Shown here: positions 43,005 through 51,493 of the stretch, in pieces
How the letters are laid out: the number at the start of each line of letters is the position of its first letter
Numbering within the stretch: position 1 is the stretch's first letter
From: Geobacter sp. UBA698
Lineage (GTDB): Bacteria > Desulfobacterota > Desulfuromonadia > Geobacterales > Pseudopelobacteraceae
Direction of reading: 5' to 3'
NCBI GenBank assembly: GCA_002298925.1
Contig: DBMM01000091.1
Coordinates: forward strand, 55,244 to 119,243
Length of the DNA: 64,000 nucleotides
Made by a program: the position numbers and the translations under genes
Notes under the pieces: model-generated
Database searches by the model: none
Seen by the model: only the letters and a program-made list of their open reading frames with translations
Told to the model about the DNA's origin: nothing

Positions 43005-43251
43005 GGGCACGCTCCTGTCATCGAATAGCTCTGCAGACATGGTAAAACAGACCAGTCGGACTCATCCGGGTGATTGGAAACGATCAAGCAACTTTCATGA
43101 TTGTTTTTTACTTTTTAAGGGTACTGCTAAGTCTTCAGAAAGCAAGTTGCATATACGTTATAGAAACGTTTTTTTGATCGCTGCCCACGACAAAAGTCAG
43201 GTCAGGTGATGTCTGTAGCATGCCGGAATTATGATGACATTTGTGCTTGAA

Positions 43252-44532
43252 TCACTTCTGCTGCGGTGCTGCACCTCCTTTGACGGGCGGCGTGTTCTTG
43301 CGGATCAGGTAGTGGCCGGTGTAGATAAAGTCATCCCTGAAATCGTGCTTGCCGTCCCCGTTGAGGTCATGCTTGGCGGGCTTGGCGCCGCTGTCCTTCA
43401 GAAAAGCGGCAAAATCGGCTTCGGCTGGTGAGAAGTCCGCCACAGGAGGGACAACGGTGAGAGGGTAATCGATGATAGATGAGCCGCTCAGTATGGTGAC
43501 TGTAGTCTTGATAACACCGGTCTCGGGCAGTACTTCCAAAATCCAGCTCCCCGATTTGTCGTCTCTTTTTAGAGAAATCATCTTGGCGCCGGTCAGAGAG
43601 AAGTTGGGTGCGGTGCGGCCCGTTGAGGGCAGGTCGACGCTGATTTTGACTCTTGTTGCGCCGTTGCTGATGGCCGGGTATGGTTCCTGGCGAATTGTCG
43701 CTGCTACTGGTTCTGAAAAAAGCGCGATCATGGCGGCCGGTTTTTTCTCTCCCTGATACCTCAGGAAACGCCTGAGCACACTGATATAGGTGGTCTGCTT
43801 GACTTCAGCCGCCTGGGCAGGTTCGGTTTTCTGTTCAACCGGTGGTGGTTCAGCGCTCCTCTTTTCAGTTTCAATCGGAGCCGGGATTGCCGGAGGCGGA
43901 ACGTTGGCAGGAGGTTCGGAGGGCTTGGTCTCGCCTTTGGGTTGGTAATCGGCCGGCATGCTGACGGTGCCCAGGGTGGTCACAGAGCTGCCGCCGGAAG
44001 CGCCGCCGGTAGTGCCTGTCGTGACACTGCCGCCGGACGTGACGGCTGTGCCGCCATAAGTGCCTGCTGGACTGCCTTTAACGGTATTGGACGATGAAGT
44101 TTGAAAGTCATTGGCCGTTGTGCGGCCGCCGCCTAACATGGGTGAGCCGCTGGTGGTGATCATGCTGGAAGTGACAGCCAGGCTGCCCTCACCACTATGG
44201 GTGCCAAAGGAGATGGTGGCGATCGGGCCGCTCCCTGAAAATGACTTGGTACTGATAATGGCAATCCTGATGGAATTAGCAGAAAAATTGGGGTTGGCAG
44301 CGAACATCGCTCCTGAGACAAGTGCGCCCTGGCTTACCGACGGGGATGCCAGGGCCGAGTTGTCGTAATTAACGGTCAGGTCAATTCCGCCGACCCCGTC
44401 CATGCTGTTGCCCTGGATGGTGAAGACGCCATTGCCGGACGGTGTGATGGTTATGGCTGCACCCAGGGCGAGCGACGCGCTCAAAAGAATCAGCAGTGCT
44501 GCCGAAAGGATTGCTCTGGCGTTGGGTATCAT
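43252..44532 (-). CDS. Secreted protein with cohesin-like N-terminus and dockerin-like C-terminus
   Basis: A ~426-residue exported protein. Signal peptide 1-25 (SLALG|AA). Residues ~26-130 read like a cohesin-type beta-sandwich (GVGGIDLTVNYDNSALASP ... IRIAIIS). A Gly/Ser/Thr-rich linker and then a Pro/Glu-rich linker (~200-250) lead to a beta-rich middle. The C-terminus holds a Ca2+-loop of dockerin/EF-hand type: DLNGDGKHDFRDDFIY. Cohesin and dockerin parts in one non-cellulolytic protein suggest self-assembly or docking of surface proteins. AGGAGG-like ribosome site at the chosen ATG. It lies upstream of the porin-cytochrome operon on the same strand with a 247-base gap. Confidence 0.8.
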   Translation of the reverse strand: MIPNARAILSAALLILLSASLALGAAITITPSGNGVFTIQGNSMDGVGGIDLTVNYDNSALASPSVSQGALVSGAMFAANPNFSANSIRIAIISTKSFSGSGPIATISFGTHSGEGSLAVTSSMITTSGSPMLGGGRTTANDFQTSSSNTVKGSPAGTYGGTAVTSGGSVTTGTTGGASGGSSVTTLGTVSMPADYQPKGETKPSEPPANVPPPAIPAPIETEKRSAEPPPVEQKTEPAQAAEVKQTTYISVLRRFLRYQGEKKPAAMIALFSEPVAATIRQEPYPAISNGATRVKISVDLPSTGRTAPNFSLTGAKMISLKRDDKSGSWILEVLPETGVIKTTVTILSGSSIIDYPLTVVPPVADFSPAEADFAAFLKDSGAKPAKHDLNGDGKHDFRDDFIYTGHYLIRKNTPPVKGGAAPQQK

Positions 44533-44619
44533 ATCGTTGCCTCCAGAAGATTCAGCGAGTGCGAATGAGGATGTGTACAGGTTTGGTGGTTTTGATTCTG
44601 AGAACCCCAAATGAATATT

Positions 44620-44652
44620 AAACTGGCAGCGGTACGGTGAGACCGCTGCCAG
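44620..44652 (-). terminator. Terminator after the FKBP unit
   Basis: CTGGCAGCGGT (44623-44633) and ACCGCTGCCAG (44642-44652) form a perfect 11-base stem with an 8-base loop, followed on the minus strand by a short T-rich stretch. Confidence 0.75.
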
Positions 44653-44785
44653 TCATGAAACGACATGAGGTTAATATGGAACCCGCCAGCAGCATCAGCG
44701 TTTGCGGTGAGTACATGGCTCCGGTTCTTTTCAGCTGGTCAGAGCTGTCGGCCGGAGCCCGGCTCTGCCACGGCTGAAAACTGTC

Positions 44786-45049
44786 CTACTGGGGAAGGGG
44801 TGGCGTTTCCGGTTGAGGCGCCGACCCAACCGGCGGTGGTTCATCTGGCGTACTGTCTGCCGGTGTTTCCGTAAACGGCCAAGGTGGTGTGTTGGCCGGC
44901 GGCATCCGGGGAGCTTCAGGGGGAGCGGTTTGCTCGCAATCCACTTCCACGTGGTCCGGATAGTCTGTCATTTTGCAGCCATTGTCGGCGTTGGAAGTGC
45001 GGGGTGCCAGTGCCAGTGCGGCCAGCAGTATCAGGCTGGTTGTCTTCAT
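44786..45049 (-). CDS. Small secreted Pro-rich protein
   Basis: An 87-residue protein with a signal peptide (MKTTSLILLAALALAPRTSN..A) and two Cys near the mature N-terminus (NGCKMTDYPDHVEVDCEQ). The remainder is very rich in Pro, Glu and Thr. No family is recognised. It lies 15 bases downstream of the FKBP gene and is likely cotranscribed; the Pro-rich tail might be a substrate of or docking segment for the isomerase, but this is speculative. Confidence 0.6.
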   Translation of the reverse strand: MKTTSLILLAALALAPRTSNADNGCKMTDYPDHVEVDCEQTAPPEAPRMPPANTPPWPFTETPADSTPDEPPPVGSAPQPETPPLPQ

Positions 45050-45064
45050 GACCCGGAACTCCTG

Positions 45065-45730
45065 CTACTTCTTGATTTCAAGCAGTTCCAACTCAAATGC
45101 CAGGGTGGCACCCGGCAGGATCAGTTCGCCCGCTCCGGCATCACCATAGGCCAGGTTGGCGGGGCAGACAAATTTGGCCTTGCCGCCGGTTTTCATCAGC
45201 TGCAGCCCCTCGGTCCAGCACTTGATCACGCCGTCCAGCCGGAATTCCGTCGGTTTGCCGCGCTTGTAGGAACTGTCGAATTCGGTCCCGTCAGGCAGTG
45301 TGCCGCGATAATTGACCTTGACGGTATCGCTGGGCTTGGGAGTGGTGCCGGTTCCTTCGCTCAGCGGGAGATAGACCATGCCGGATGCGGTCTTGACAGC
45401 CCCTTTTTCTTTGGCGGATTTTTCGAGAAATTCCTTGCCGGCCGCGGCCTGTTTTTCGCCCTGCAGCTTGCGGCGCGAGCGGGCCAGTTCCTGGACTTTC
45501 GTATTGTAGCTGGCCAGATCCACCTCCGGTTTCTTCCCGGAGACGGCATCGGTCAGACCTTGCTTGACAGTTTCAAGTTCGGCCGGCGTCAGGTTGAAGA
45601 CGGAGAGCGAGCGGGAAACCATCAGTCCGAGGGCATAGAGGGTTTTCTGGTCTTCGGTTTTAGGCGCGTCAGCGGCAATGGCCGGGACGCTGAACAGTGT
45701 GATCAACAGGGCTATGAGGCATCTTTTCAT
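45065..45730 (-). CDS. FKBP-type peptidyl-prolyl isomerase, periplasmic (FkpA/Mip-like)
   Basis: A 221-residue exported foldase. A signal peptide (ending PAIAA|DA) leads into a helical dimerisation region (~residues 20-110, TEDQKTLYALGLMVSRSLSVF) and a C-terminal FKBP domain (VKVNYRGTLPDGTEFDSSYKRGKPTEFRLDGVI, then GGKAKFVCPANLAYG). This is the FkpA/Mip layout, usual for envelope-protein folding. It lies upstream of the cohesin/cytochrome region on the same strand. Confidence 0.93.
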   Translation of the reverse strand: MKRCLIALLITLFSVPAIAADAPKTEDQKTLYALGLMVSRSLSVFNLTPAELETVKQGLTDAVSGKKPEVDLASYNTKVQELARSRRKLQGEKQAAAGKEFLEKSAKEKGAVKTASGMVYLPLSEGTGTTPKPSDTVKVNYRGTLPDGTEFDSSYKRGKPTEFRLDGVIKCWTEGLQLMKTGGKAKFVCPANLAYGDAGAGELILPGATLAFELELLEIKK

Positions 45731-45894
45731 GGTGTTCCATCCTATGTTGGAATAAGCCGGATTTTTAGCACCCGGCCTTACGACTCAGGGTTGTTTGGCT
45801 TCAAAGCTGGCCCAAACGAAGATAGTTCCGGGAGTGGCTCTTATCAAGTGTGGCGCAGGCAGCTTCCCTGATAAAGGGGGGAATTGACGTGACT

Positions 45895-45920
45895 TAATAA
45901 GACGTTTATCGTCTTAATTT
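45895..45920. other. Short palindrome in the FKBP-bioB spacer
   Basis: AAGACG (45899-45904), a 5-base loop and CGTCTT (45910-45915), flanked by A/T. It lies in the ~400-base divergent spacer, which is AT-rich from about 45890 on and otherwise holds only the bioB control region. It could be an operator or a weak terminator. Confidence 0.4.
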
Positions 45921-46064
45921 GACCATAAAAACTAATTTATGCAATACAAAACTTTTTATACATTTGCTGATCTGTATTCATCGTTTGATACCTATTTATA
46001 TTGATGCCCACAACCTACCATTGTTGACGATTTTGGTCTATTTAAAAGACTGAAATGGTCGGGA

Positions 46065-46096
46065 TTGTCAACGTGGTGTTTGCTGTGGGTTGACAA
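46065..46096 (+). promoter_or_regulatory. BirA-type biotin operator
   Basis: TTGTCAACG (46065-46073), a 14-base spacer and GGTTGACAA (46088-46096). Order and spacing fit the BirA box of biotin operons (consensus TTGTAAACC...GGTTTACAA, with C/G variants). It overlaps the -35 of bioB, so biotin-loaded BirA would block transcription. Confidence 0.8.
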
Positions 46097-46118
46097 TACC
46101 GGACGGCTGTGGTATCGA
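46090..46118 (+). promoter_or_regulatory. bioB promoter
   Basis: TTGACA (46090-46095) and TATCGA (46113-46118) with a 17-base spacer; the -35 lies within the right half of the BirA box. Confidence 0.6.
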
Positions 46119-46135
46119 TCGAGCCGGAGGTGGCT

Positions 46136-47128
46136 ATGACCATGCAAAAAAAAATTCAGGATTGTGCTGAAAGAGTGCTGGCGGGGGGTGTGCTGAGCGC
46201 GCCGGAAGCGCTCGGGCTGGCTGAAGCGCGCGGCTGTGATCTGTATCTGCTGTTTGCCGAGGCGTCCAGGATCCGGGAGCATTTCAAGGGAAACGCGACG
46301 TCGCTCTGTTCAATCATCAACGCCAAGTCGGGGCGCTGCCCGGAAAACTGCGCTTTCTGCGCCCAGTCGGCTTCCCACTCCACCAATGCCCAGGTTTATC
46401 CGCTGGTGGATGAAGAGCAGCTTGTCAGCTGCGCCAAAAGCGCCGAGCAGAATGGCGCCAAGTGCTACGGCATCATAACCAGCGGCACCGGCATCAAGCC
46501 GGGTGAGGAACTGGAGAAGATCTGCCGTGCCCTGCGACGGATCAAGGCCGAGACTTCCATCGAGCCCTCCTGTTCGCTGGGGATACTGGATACGGAAACG
46601 GCGCGCTTGCTCAGGGAGGCCGGCATGGTGACCTATCACCACAACCTGGAGACTTCGCGCAGTTTTTTCCCGAATATCTGCACGACCCACGACTACGAAG
46701 AGGATGTGGAGACGATCCGCGCCGTGAAACGGGCCGGAGTCAGGGTCTGCTGCGGCGGCATTTTCGGTCTGGGGGAAAATTTCAGCCATCGCGTGGAAAT
46801 GGCCGAGACCCTGCGGGAACTGGACGTGGATACGGTGCCGATCAATTTCCTCAACCCGGTGGAGGGCACCCGCCTGGCAGACGCCAACTTCCTGACGCCG
46901 ATGGAGTGTCTCAAGATCATCGCCATTTACCGCTTCATGCTGCCGGAAAAGAGCCTGACGGTCTGCGGCGGTCGTGAGAAAAACCTGCGCGAACTGCAGT
47001 CCTGGATCTTTCTGGCCGGAGCCAGCGGCATGATGACCGGCAACTACCTGACCACACCGGGGCGCGACCCGCAACAGGACCGGCTGATGCTGTCCGATCT
47101 GGAAATGACCATCGAGACCTGCTCATGA
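46136..47128 (+). CDS. bioB: Biotin synthase
   Basis: A 330-residue radical-SAM enzyme that inserts sulfur into dethiobiotin. The [4Fe-4S] motif is CPENCAFC (Cys68, 72, 75); other BioB marks are SGTGIKPGEELE, YHHNLETS, CCGGIFGLGE, and NFLNPVEGTRLA. Start chosen at the ATG with CCGGAGG 7 bases upstream. It overlaps bioD by 4 bases. No bioA, bioF or bioC lies nearby. Confidence 0.97.
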   Translation: MTMQKKIQDCAERVLAGGVLSAPEALGLAEARGCDLYLLFAEASRIREHFKGNATSLCSIINAKSGRCPENCAFCAQSASHSTNAQVYPLVDEEQLVSCAKSAEQNGAKCYGIITSGTGIKPGEELEKICRALRRIKAETSIEPSCSLGILDTETARLLREAGMVTYHHNLETSRSFFPNICTTHDYEEDVETIRAVKRAGVRVCCGGIFGLGENFSHRVEMAETLRELDVDTVPINFLNPVEGTRLADANFLTPMECLKIIAIYRFMLPEKSLTVCGGREKNLRELQSWIFLAGASGMMTGNYLTTPGRDPQQDRLMLSDLEMTIETCS

Positions 47129-47841
47129 GCAAGGGGCTCTTTGTCACCGGAACCGACACCGGCGTCGGCAAGACCATCGTGTCGGCCACCCTGGCCCTGC
47201 TGCTGCGCATGCGGGGCGTCAATGTGGGCGTGATGAAGCCGGTCACCAGCGGTTGCCGCGAAGAGGATGGTGGTCTGGTTTCGGACGACGCCAGACTGCT
47301 CTGTCTGGCGGCCGGCGTGGAGTGCAGCGCCGATGTGACCCCCTATCTGCTGCGGGAACCGCTGGCACCGGCCGAGGCGGCCAGGCTGGATGGTGTGCGC
47401 ATCGATTTCATACGCATCAAGGAGTGTTATCAGCGCCTGGCCGCTGCCCACGACGTCGTCATCGTGGAGGGGGCCGGAGGGCTGATGGTGCCGCTGGCCG
47501 GCGGACTGCTGGTGGCCGATCTGGTGCGGGAGCTTGATCTGCCGTTGCTGGTGGTGGCCAGGCCGAATCTGGGTACCATCAACCACACCATGCTGACCTG
47601 CTTTGCCGCCCGGCAGATGGGTATCCAGGTGAACGGGGTGGTTGTCAACAATTATCCCGAAAATCCCGGCCTGGCCGAGCAGGGGGCATCGCACCAGATC
47701 GGGGCGCTGTGCGGGGCACCGGTGCTGGGAGTCTGGCCAAACCACGACGACTGCGATCAGATCGAGGTGGTTGATCACCTGGCCAACTGGCTATTCAAGC
47801 AGCCGGAGACGACCATTGTGCTCAGGGAGATGGGATTGTGA
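47125..47841 (+). CDS. bioD: Dethiobiotin synthetase
   Basis: A 238-residue P-loop enzyme that closes the ureido ring of DAPA with CO2 and ATP. The Walker A-like motif GTDTGVGKT is at residues 9-17, followed by VMKPVTSGC, and the VEGAGGLMVPL loop. The overlap with bioB and the common BirA box give the bioBD unit. Confidence 0.96.
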   Translation: MSKGLFVTGTDTGVGKTIVSATLALLLRMRGVNVGVMKPVTSGCREEDGGLVSDDARLLCLAAGVECSADVTPYLLREPLAPAEAARLDGVRIDFIRIKECYQRLAAAHDVVIVEGAGGLMVPLAGGLLVADLVRELDLPLLVVARPNLGTINHTMLTCFAARQMGIQVNGVVVNNYPENPGLAEQGASHQIGALCGAPVLGVWPNHDDCDQIEVVDHLANWLFKQPETTIVLREMGL

Positions 47842-47894
47842 CAGAGTATTCAAGCTGACAGCCGCGGGAAAGGGACAAGCGACAAAGCTGATTT

Positions 47895-47944
47895 GGGGGG
47901 GCGTCTACACGTTTCTTTTTATGAAATGAGTAGATGCGCCCCCC
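47895..47944. terminator. Hairpin between bioD and the serine hydrolase gene
   Basis: GGGGGGGCGTCTAC (47895-47908) and GTAGATGCGCCCCCC (47930-47944) form an imperfect, GC-rich stem between two convergent genes. Confidence 0.6.
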
Positions 47945-48013
47945 TTGCTCTCTTTTACTCTTTCGTGAAATCGATCTTCTGCATGGCTGCCTCCTGAAAG
48001 TGAATTGTTCCGC

Positions 48014-49813
48014 CTATTTTTGCTTTTTCTTGAGCAGGTACCCCGAATACCGGATAATCTCTTCGCCGCCAACCGTAATTATCCGGATTGTCTCCCCCAT
48101 GCCGCGTCCAAGCCCGCTGATAATCGCCTCGCTATCCGAGAGCGGCCTGATGGCTAAGCTCATTGTTTTGTCGACAAATGGAGGCATGACATATTCCACC
48201 AGCAGCAGACCATTGTCCAGTCGGAGTCGTACCATTTCGGGCAAGACAGCGTCATCTTGGGCATTGACAATCTCGTACTCACCCACGCGCTTTTGAAATA
48301 CCTCCGGAATCGGCACCGGCTTTATCCGTTCCCCGATCAGCAGTTCCTGTCCATTCATGCTGGCCTTTATGATCTCGCGCCCCGCAACCATGGCCCGTGA
48401 AATTCCGACCTGGTCCAGTTCGCCCAGACTGATGGGGATCAGCCCCAGCAACTTGTAGCGAAGTCCCAGCAAGCCGTCGGTGCGTGGAACCAATCGCAAT
48501 GATCTACCCATAACCTCGGCCTGCAGGTTGTCCGTTTTTTTCGTAATATCCACGAGGCCAACCGGAGTAGCGTAACGCCCTTCAAAGGCCTGTAACTCCA
48601 CCTTCGATAGCGAAACCTTACCCGGCGCCGTTTCAGCCTGCACAGGCTGCTTTATGGCGGTCTTGGCTTCGAGGGCCAGTTTCAGCGCTTCGGTGGCCAC
48701 CTTGCTGACCACGGGACTGGCAGTGGCGGAATTGGCCAGCACCACCACTCCCAGTTTATGCTTGTGAAGCACGATCAGTTGGCTGCGGTGATACAGGGTT
48801 GCCCCGCTGTGGTGGGCAACCGTCCCGGCATTGCGGATATCTATGTCGCCGAAACCACTCAGCATCCAGGCCAGTCCGACGCGGAAATTGAGATCGAGCG
48901 GTACATCGGCGTTCTGGGGACGCAACATCTCGGACAGCGTCTCCGGCCTGATGATCTGCCGCTCGCCAGCCCGCCCACCGGCAAAGACCATCTCCATAAA
49001 ACGGGAGAGGTCAAGAACCGTGGTGTTCAAGCCTCCGGCCGGAAGGTCGCGCAATGAAGATTCTTCTACTTCCGCTCCCTTGCGGAACGCTTTAGTACCC
49101 AGCGCTGACCTGTCGGGCGCCGGGGAAAACGCAGAATGAGTCATCCCCAGCGGGCCCAGCACAGATGCCTCCATATGGTCGGCAAAATCACGTCCGGCAA
49201 TTTTTTTCAGTGCATGCCCCAGCAGGGTTACCCCGATATTGGAGTAGGAGAAGACGTAGTTGGGAGGATTGGCAGCGTATTCCTCCTGGAGCAGCTTGAC
49301 CTCGTTCTCGAACGGTTCCGGGTGGATGGTCCACATACCCTTTGCAAGGTTGGTTGGAAGCCCGGAGTGGTGGGTCATGATGGTGCGCGGAGTGATGGGG
49401 CCGGCATTCGGGAAGCGGCTCTTGATGGAGAATTCCGGCAGATAGGTCTTAAGAGGTTTGTCAATGTCAAGTTTCCCCTGTTCCACGAACTGCATGGCCG
49501 CGGTGGCGGTGAAGAGCTTGGAGATAGAACCGGCCCGGTAGACCGTCTCCGGTGTGGCCGGCACATTGTTGGCCTGATCGGCAAAACCGAAACCTTCCGC
49601 CCAGACCACCTGCTGATCGTCCACCAGTGCGATGCTGAGACCGGTCACGTCGTTCTTTTTCATCTCCTTGCGGGCCAGCCAGGAGATGTACTCCTTGACG
49701 TAGGAGTAATCGCCCCGCGCCATTGAATCCGGCTTTTTCGGCATGCTTGCACAGCCGGCCAGCATGAAAACTATTACCGCAACAGCTGTCCACACCTTCG
49801 TCAATGTCTTCAC
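48014..49813 (-). CDS. Beta-lactamase-fold serine hydrolase lipoprotein
   Basis: A 599-residue exported protein with lipobox LAGC at residues 18-21. The class-C beta-lactamase/D-alanyl-peptidase-like domain (~40-400) has the SxxK nucleophile at Ser96-Lys99 (GSISK) and a YSN motif (FSYSNIGVTLLGH). A C-terminal beta-rich region (~410-599) is of unknown role. Members range from esterases to peptidases; actual drug hydrolysis is not implied. Single gene with its own leader. Confidence 0.88.
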   Translation of the reverse strand: MKTLTKVWTAVAVIVFMLAGCASMPKKPDSMARGDYSYVKEYISWLARKEMKKNDVTGLSIALVDDQQVVWAEGFGFADQANNVPATPETVYRAGSISKLFTATAAMQFVEQGKLDIDKPLKTYLPEFSIKSRFPNAGPITPRTIMTHHSGLPTNLAKGMWTIHPEPFENEVKLLQEEYAANPPNYVFSYSNIGVTLLGHALKKIAGRDFADHMEASVLGPLGMTHSAFSPAPDRSALGTKAFRKGAEVEESSLRDLPAGGLNTTVLDLSRFMEMVFAGGRAGERQIIRPETLSEMLRPQNADVPLDLNFRVGLAWMLSGFGDIDIRNAGTVAHHSGATLYHRSQLIVLHKHKLGVVVLANSATASPVVSKVATEALKLALEAKTAIKQPVQAETAPGKVSLSKVELQAFEGRYATPVGLVDITKKTDNLQAEVMGRSLRLVPRTDGLLGLRYKLLGLIPISLGELDQVGISRAMVAGREIIKASMNGQELLIGERIKPVPIPEVFQKRVGEYEIVNAQDDAVLPEMVRLRLDNGLLLVEYVMPPFVDKTMSLAIRPLSDSEAIISGLGRGMGETIRIITVGGEEIIRYSGYLLKKKQK

Positions 49814-49897
49814 AATTCCCTCCGTTTTCTGATGCTGCCATTACGAGCAAATATCAGGGTTGTCTGAAACGAATACGGCTGCAGCGGTTAATTATTG

Positions 49898-49940
49898 TAC
49901 GCTAATGATTTGTAAAAATCACCTGTTAGCTTGTACAGGT
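49898..49940 (+). promoter_or_regulatory. Candidate operator of the AbrB/PIN toxin-antitoxin pair
   Basis: An imperfect palindrome GTACGCTAA...TTAGCTTGTAC holds the inner repeat ACCTGT/ACAGGT (49921-49926 and 49935-49940). It lies ~100 bases before the antitoxin and fits an autoregulatory site, which AbrB-type antitoxins usually have. Confidence 0.4.
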
Positions 49941-50038
49941 ATAAAGCGGTTCATGGGGGTGAGGAATCAAAACTTGCATTTACCTCTGGCATCGAATATG
50001 CTTTTGTTGAACTAAATACCGATCGATTGGAGCGCGCC

Positions 50039-50245
50039 ATGGGAACAGTTAAATTATCACCAAAATATCAGGTTGTAATACCGAGTGATGTCCGTGAAAG
50101 CCTTCATCTTGTACCGGGACAGATGATGCAGGTCATAGCTTACGGCAACCGGATTGAGTTACTGCCAACCAGGGATATCGCGGAGATGCGAGGATTTCTG
50201 AAGGGTATTGACACGACCGTGGAACGTGAGGACGACCGCCTGTGA
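50039..50245 (+). CDS. AbrB/MazE-type antitoxin (VapB-like)
   Basis: A 68-residue swapped-hairpin DNA-binding antitoxin: VKLSPKYQVVIPSDVRESLHLVPGQ is replaced in part here by residues up to the PTRDI segment, with the charged C-terminal tail (EREDDRL) that would block the toxin. Start chosen at the ATG with GGAG upstream; an earlier in-frame start would add 36 residues without family support. The stop overlaps the PIN gene start by 4 bases (GTGA), the usual antitoxin-toxin order. Confidence 0.86.
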   Translation: MGTVKLSPKYQVVIPSDVRESLHLVPGQMMQVIAYGNRIELLPTRDIAEMRGFLKGIDTTVEREDDRL

Positions 50246-50622
50246 ACATCGTGGATTCTTCGGGATGGCTGGAATATTTCGCTGACGGGCCGAATGCCGA
50301 CCGGTTCGCAGTCCCGCTCGGCAATAGTGCCGAATTGCTGGTGCCGTCTATCACCCTGTATGAGGTGTTCAAAACAGTCTGTCGTCAGCGGGGAGAGGAT
50401 GCGGCGCTTCAGGCCGTGGCGATGATGCAGCAGGGTAAGGTCGTTGAACTCTCCTCGTCCATAGCACTTTTGGCGGCAAAGTTGAGTCTGGATGTGAAAA
50501 CACCGATGGCTGACAGCATTGTCCTGGCGACGGCACGGATCCACGCCGCTGTGCTCTGGACCCAGGACAATGATTTCGAAGGGCTCTCCGATGTTCGATA
50601 TTTCCCAAAGGCAGGGTCATGA
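50242..50622 (+). CDS. PIN-domain ribonuclease toxin (VapC-like)
   Basis: A 126-residue PIN nuclease. The acidic catalytic set is complete: Asp5 in NIVDSSGW, Glu41 in TLYEVFK, Asp91 in MADSIV and Asp109/Asp111 in TQDNDFEGL. Such toxins cut tRNA or rRNA when freed from the antitoxin. It starts with GTG overlapping the AbrB-type gene. Confidence 0.9.
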   Translation: MNIVDSSGWLEYFADGPNADRFAVPLGNSAELLVPSITLYEVFKTVCRQRGEDAALQAVAMMQQGKVVELSSSIALLAAKLSLDVKTPMADSIVLATARIHAAVLWTQDNDFEGLSDVRYFPKAGS

Positions 50623-50668
50623 ATGTCGGTTGGCGACAGCCGCTGCTTTTGAATACTGAGTCTCAGCT

Positions 50669-50760
50669 CGGTAGGTTGCGTTGAACAGCGTCATTGTGAA
50701 ACGCAACATCCTCAATAGATGCCGAAAACCGTCGCGTTGAAAATCGTAACGCGACCTACC
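50669..50760. repeat. REP-like element with two hairpins and closing stem
   Basis: Outer arms GGTAGG (50670-50675) and CCTACC (50755-50760) enclose two hairpins: TTGCGTT...AACGCAA (about 50676-50706) and GTCGCGTT...AACGCGAC (about 50731-50755). The GTAGGT-GCGTT...AACGC-ACCTAC layout is that of REP/REPIN-type or small non-autonomous elements that recur in many genomes. No transposase is nearby. Confidence 0.65.
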
Positions 50761-50881
50761 TGACTACTTGATTTGTTTAAACAGCTTGGAGTGATCAAGT
50801 GATGTTTTAGAAAAGAAAGGGCGACTTGCCTGCTCTTTCTTTTCGCCGTATATGGGTGCGACTGGCTGACAAGCCATCATT

Positions 50882-51493
50882 TCACTGTATCGGTTGCCTG
50901 ATGATGCTCTTCAACTTTTCCGGCGCTGTTCGTCGCGGGTCGCTCAGGTAAATCTCGTGGTGCTTGCCGCACCGTTCATGCCCGCTGCTCCGGATAAAAG
51001 CGTGCAGACTCTCAATAGTCGGACCTTCCTCGGAGTACGGGCCGATATACATGATCTGGGCGGCGGGACCTTCGTGGTATGCCTCGAACCTGATCCCGGC
51101 AAGCGCCGGCGGATCTTTCTTTCGGGCAACTTCCTCGACGGCCTCGCGAGCCAACGCCTCCGTAACCCATTTCGGTTGCATGATCATCAGGGTCCAGAGC
51201 CAGTCATCTTTTTTCTCCGGGCTGAAGAGCCGCATGTCCTCCAACCACCACAGCCCCTCCAGCGGCATAACCGCATACTCCAGCCCGATCCCTCTTTTCT
51301 TGAGCATGAACTTCAGAGTATATGCTACGCCGTAGAGCGCCTCGACCGCCTCCCGGAACTCCGGAGCCTGGTTTGGATCACCCTTTCCGTCGATCATCAG
51401 AAAATTTGCAGGCGGTACATCCACCAGGGCCGGTTCCTTGGTGGAGGCTGAGTAGAGGTGTTTAAAATCCTTTTTCAGATCAATTTTGGACAC
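50882..51493 (-). CDS. GyrI-like small-molecule-binding domain protein
   Basis: A 203-residue stand-alone GyrI-like/SHS2-type domain (PANFLMIDGKGDPN ... GLEYAVMPLEGLWW ... HEGPAAQIMYIGPYSEEGPTI). Such proteins bind or hydrolyse hydrophobic compounds, and the type is often linked to efflux regulators. No DNA-binding part is present. It overlaps the DUF2461 gene by 14 bases at its start and is the last gene of a small minus-strand set. Confidence 0.85.
   Translation of the reverse strand: MSKIDLKKDFKHLYSASTKEPALVDVPPANFLMIDGKGDPNQAPEFREAVEALYGVAYTLKFMLKKRGIGLEYAVMPLEGLWWLEDMRLFSPEKKDDWLWTLMIMQPKWVTEALAREAVEEVARKKDPPALAGIRFEAYHEGPAAQIMYIGPYSEEGPTIESLHAFIRSSGHERCGKHHEIYLSDPRRTAPEKLKSIIRQPIQ

Noticed and set aside
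43005..43251. GEMM riboswitch or other leader RNA before the porin-cytochrome operon
   Set aside because: I looked for the GEMM core on the minus strand and saw none; only ordinary AT-rich leader sequence.
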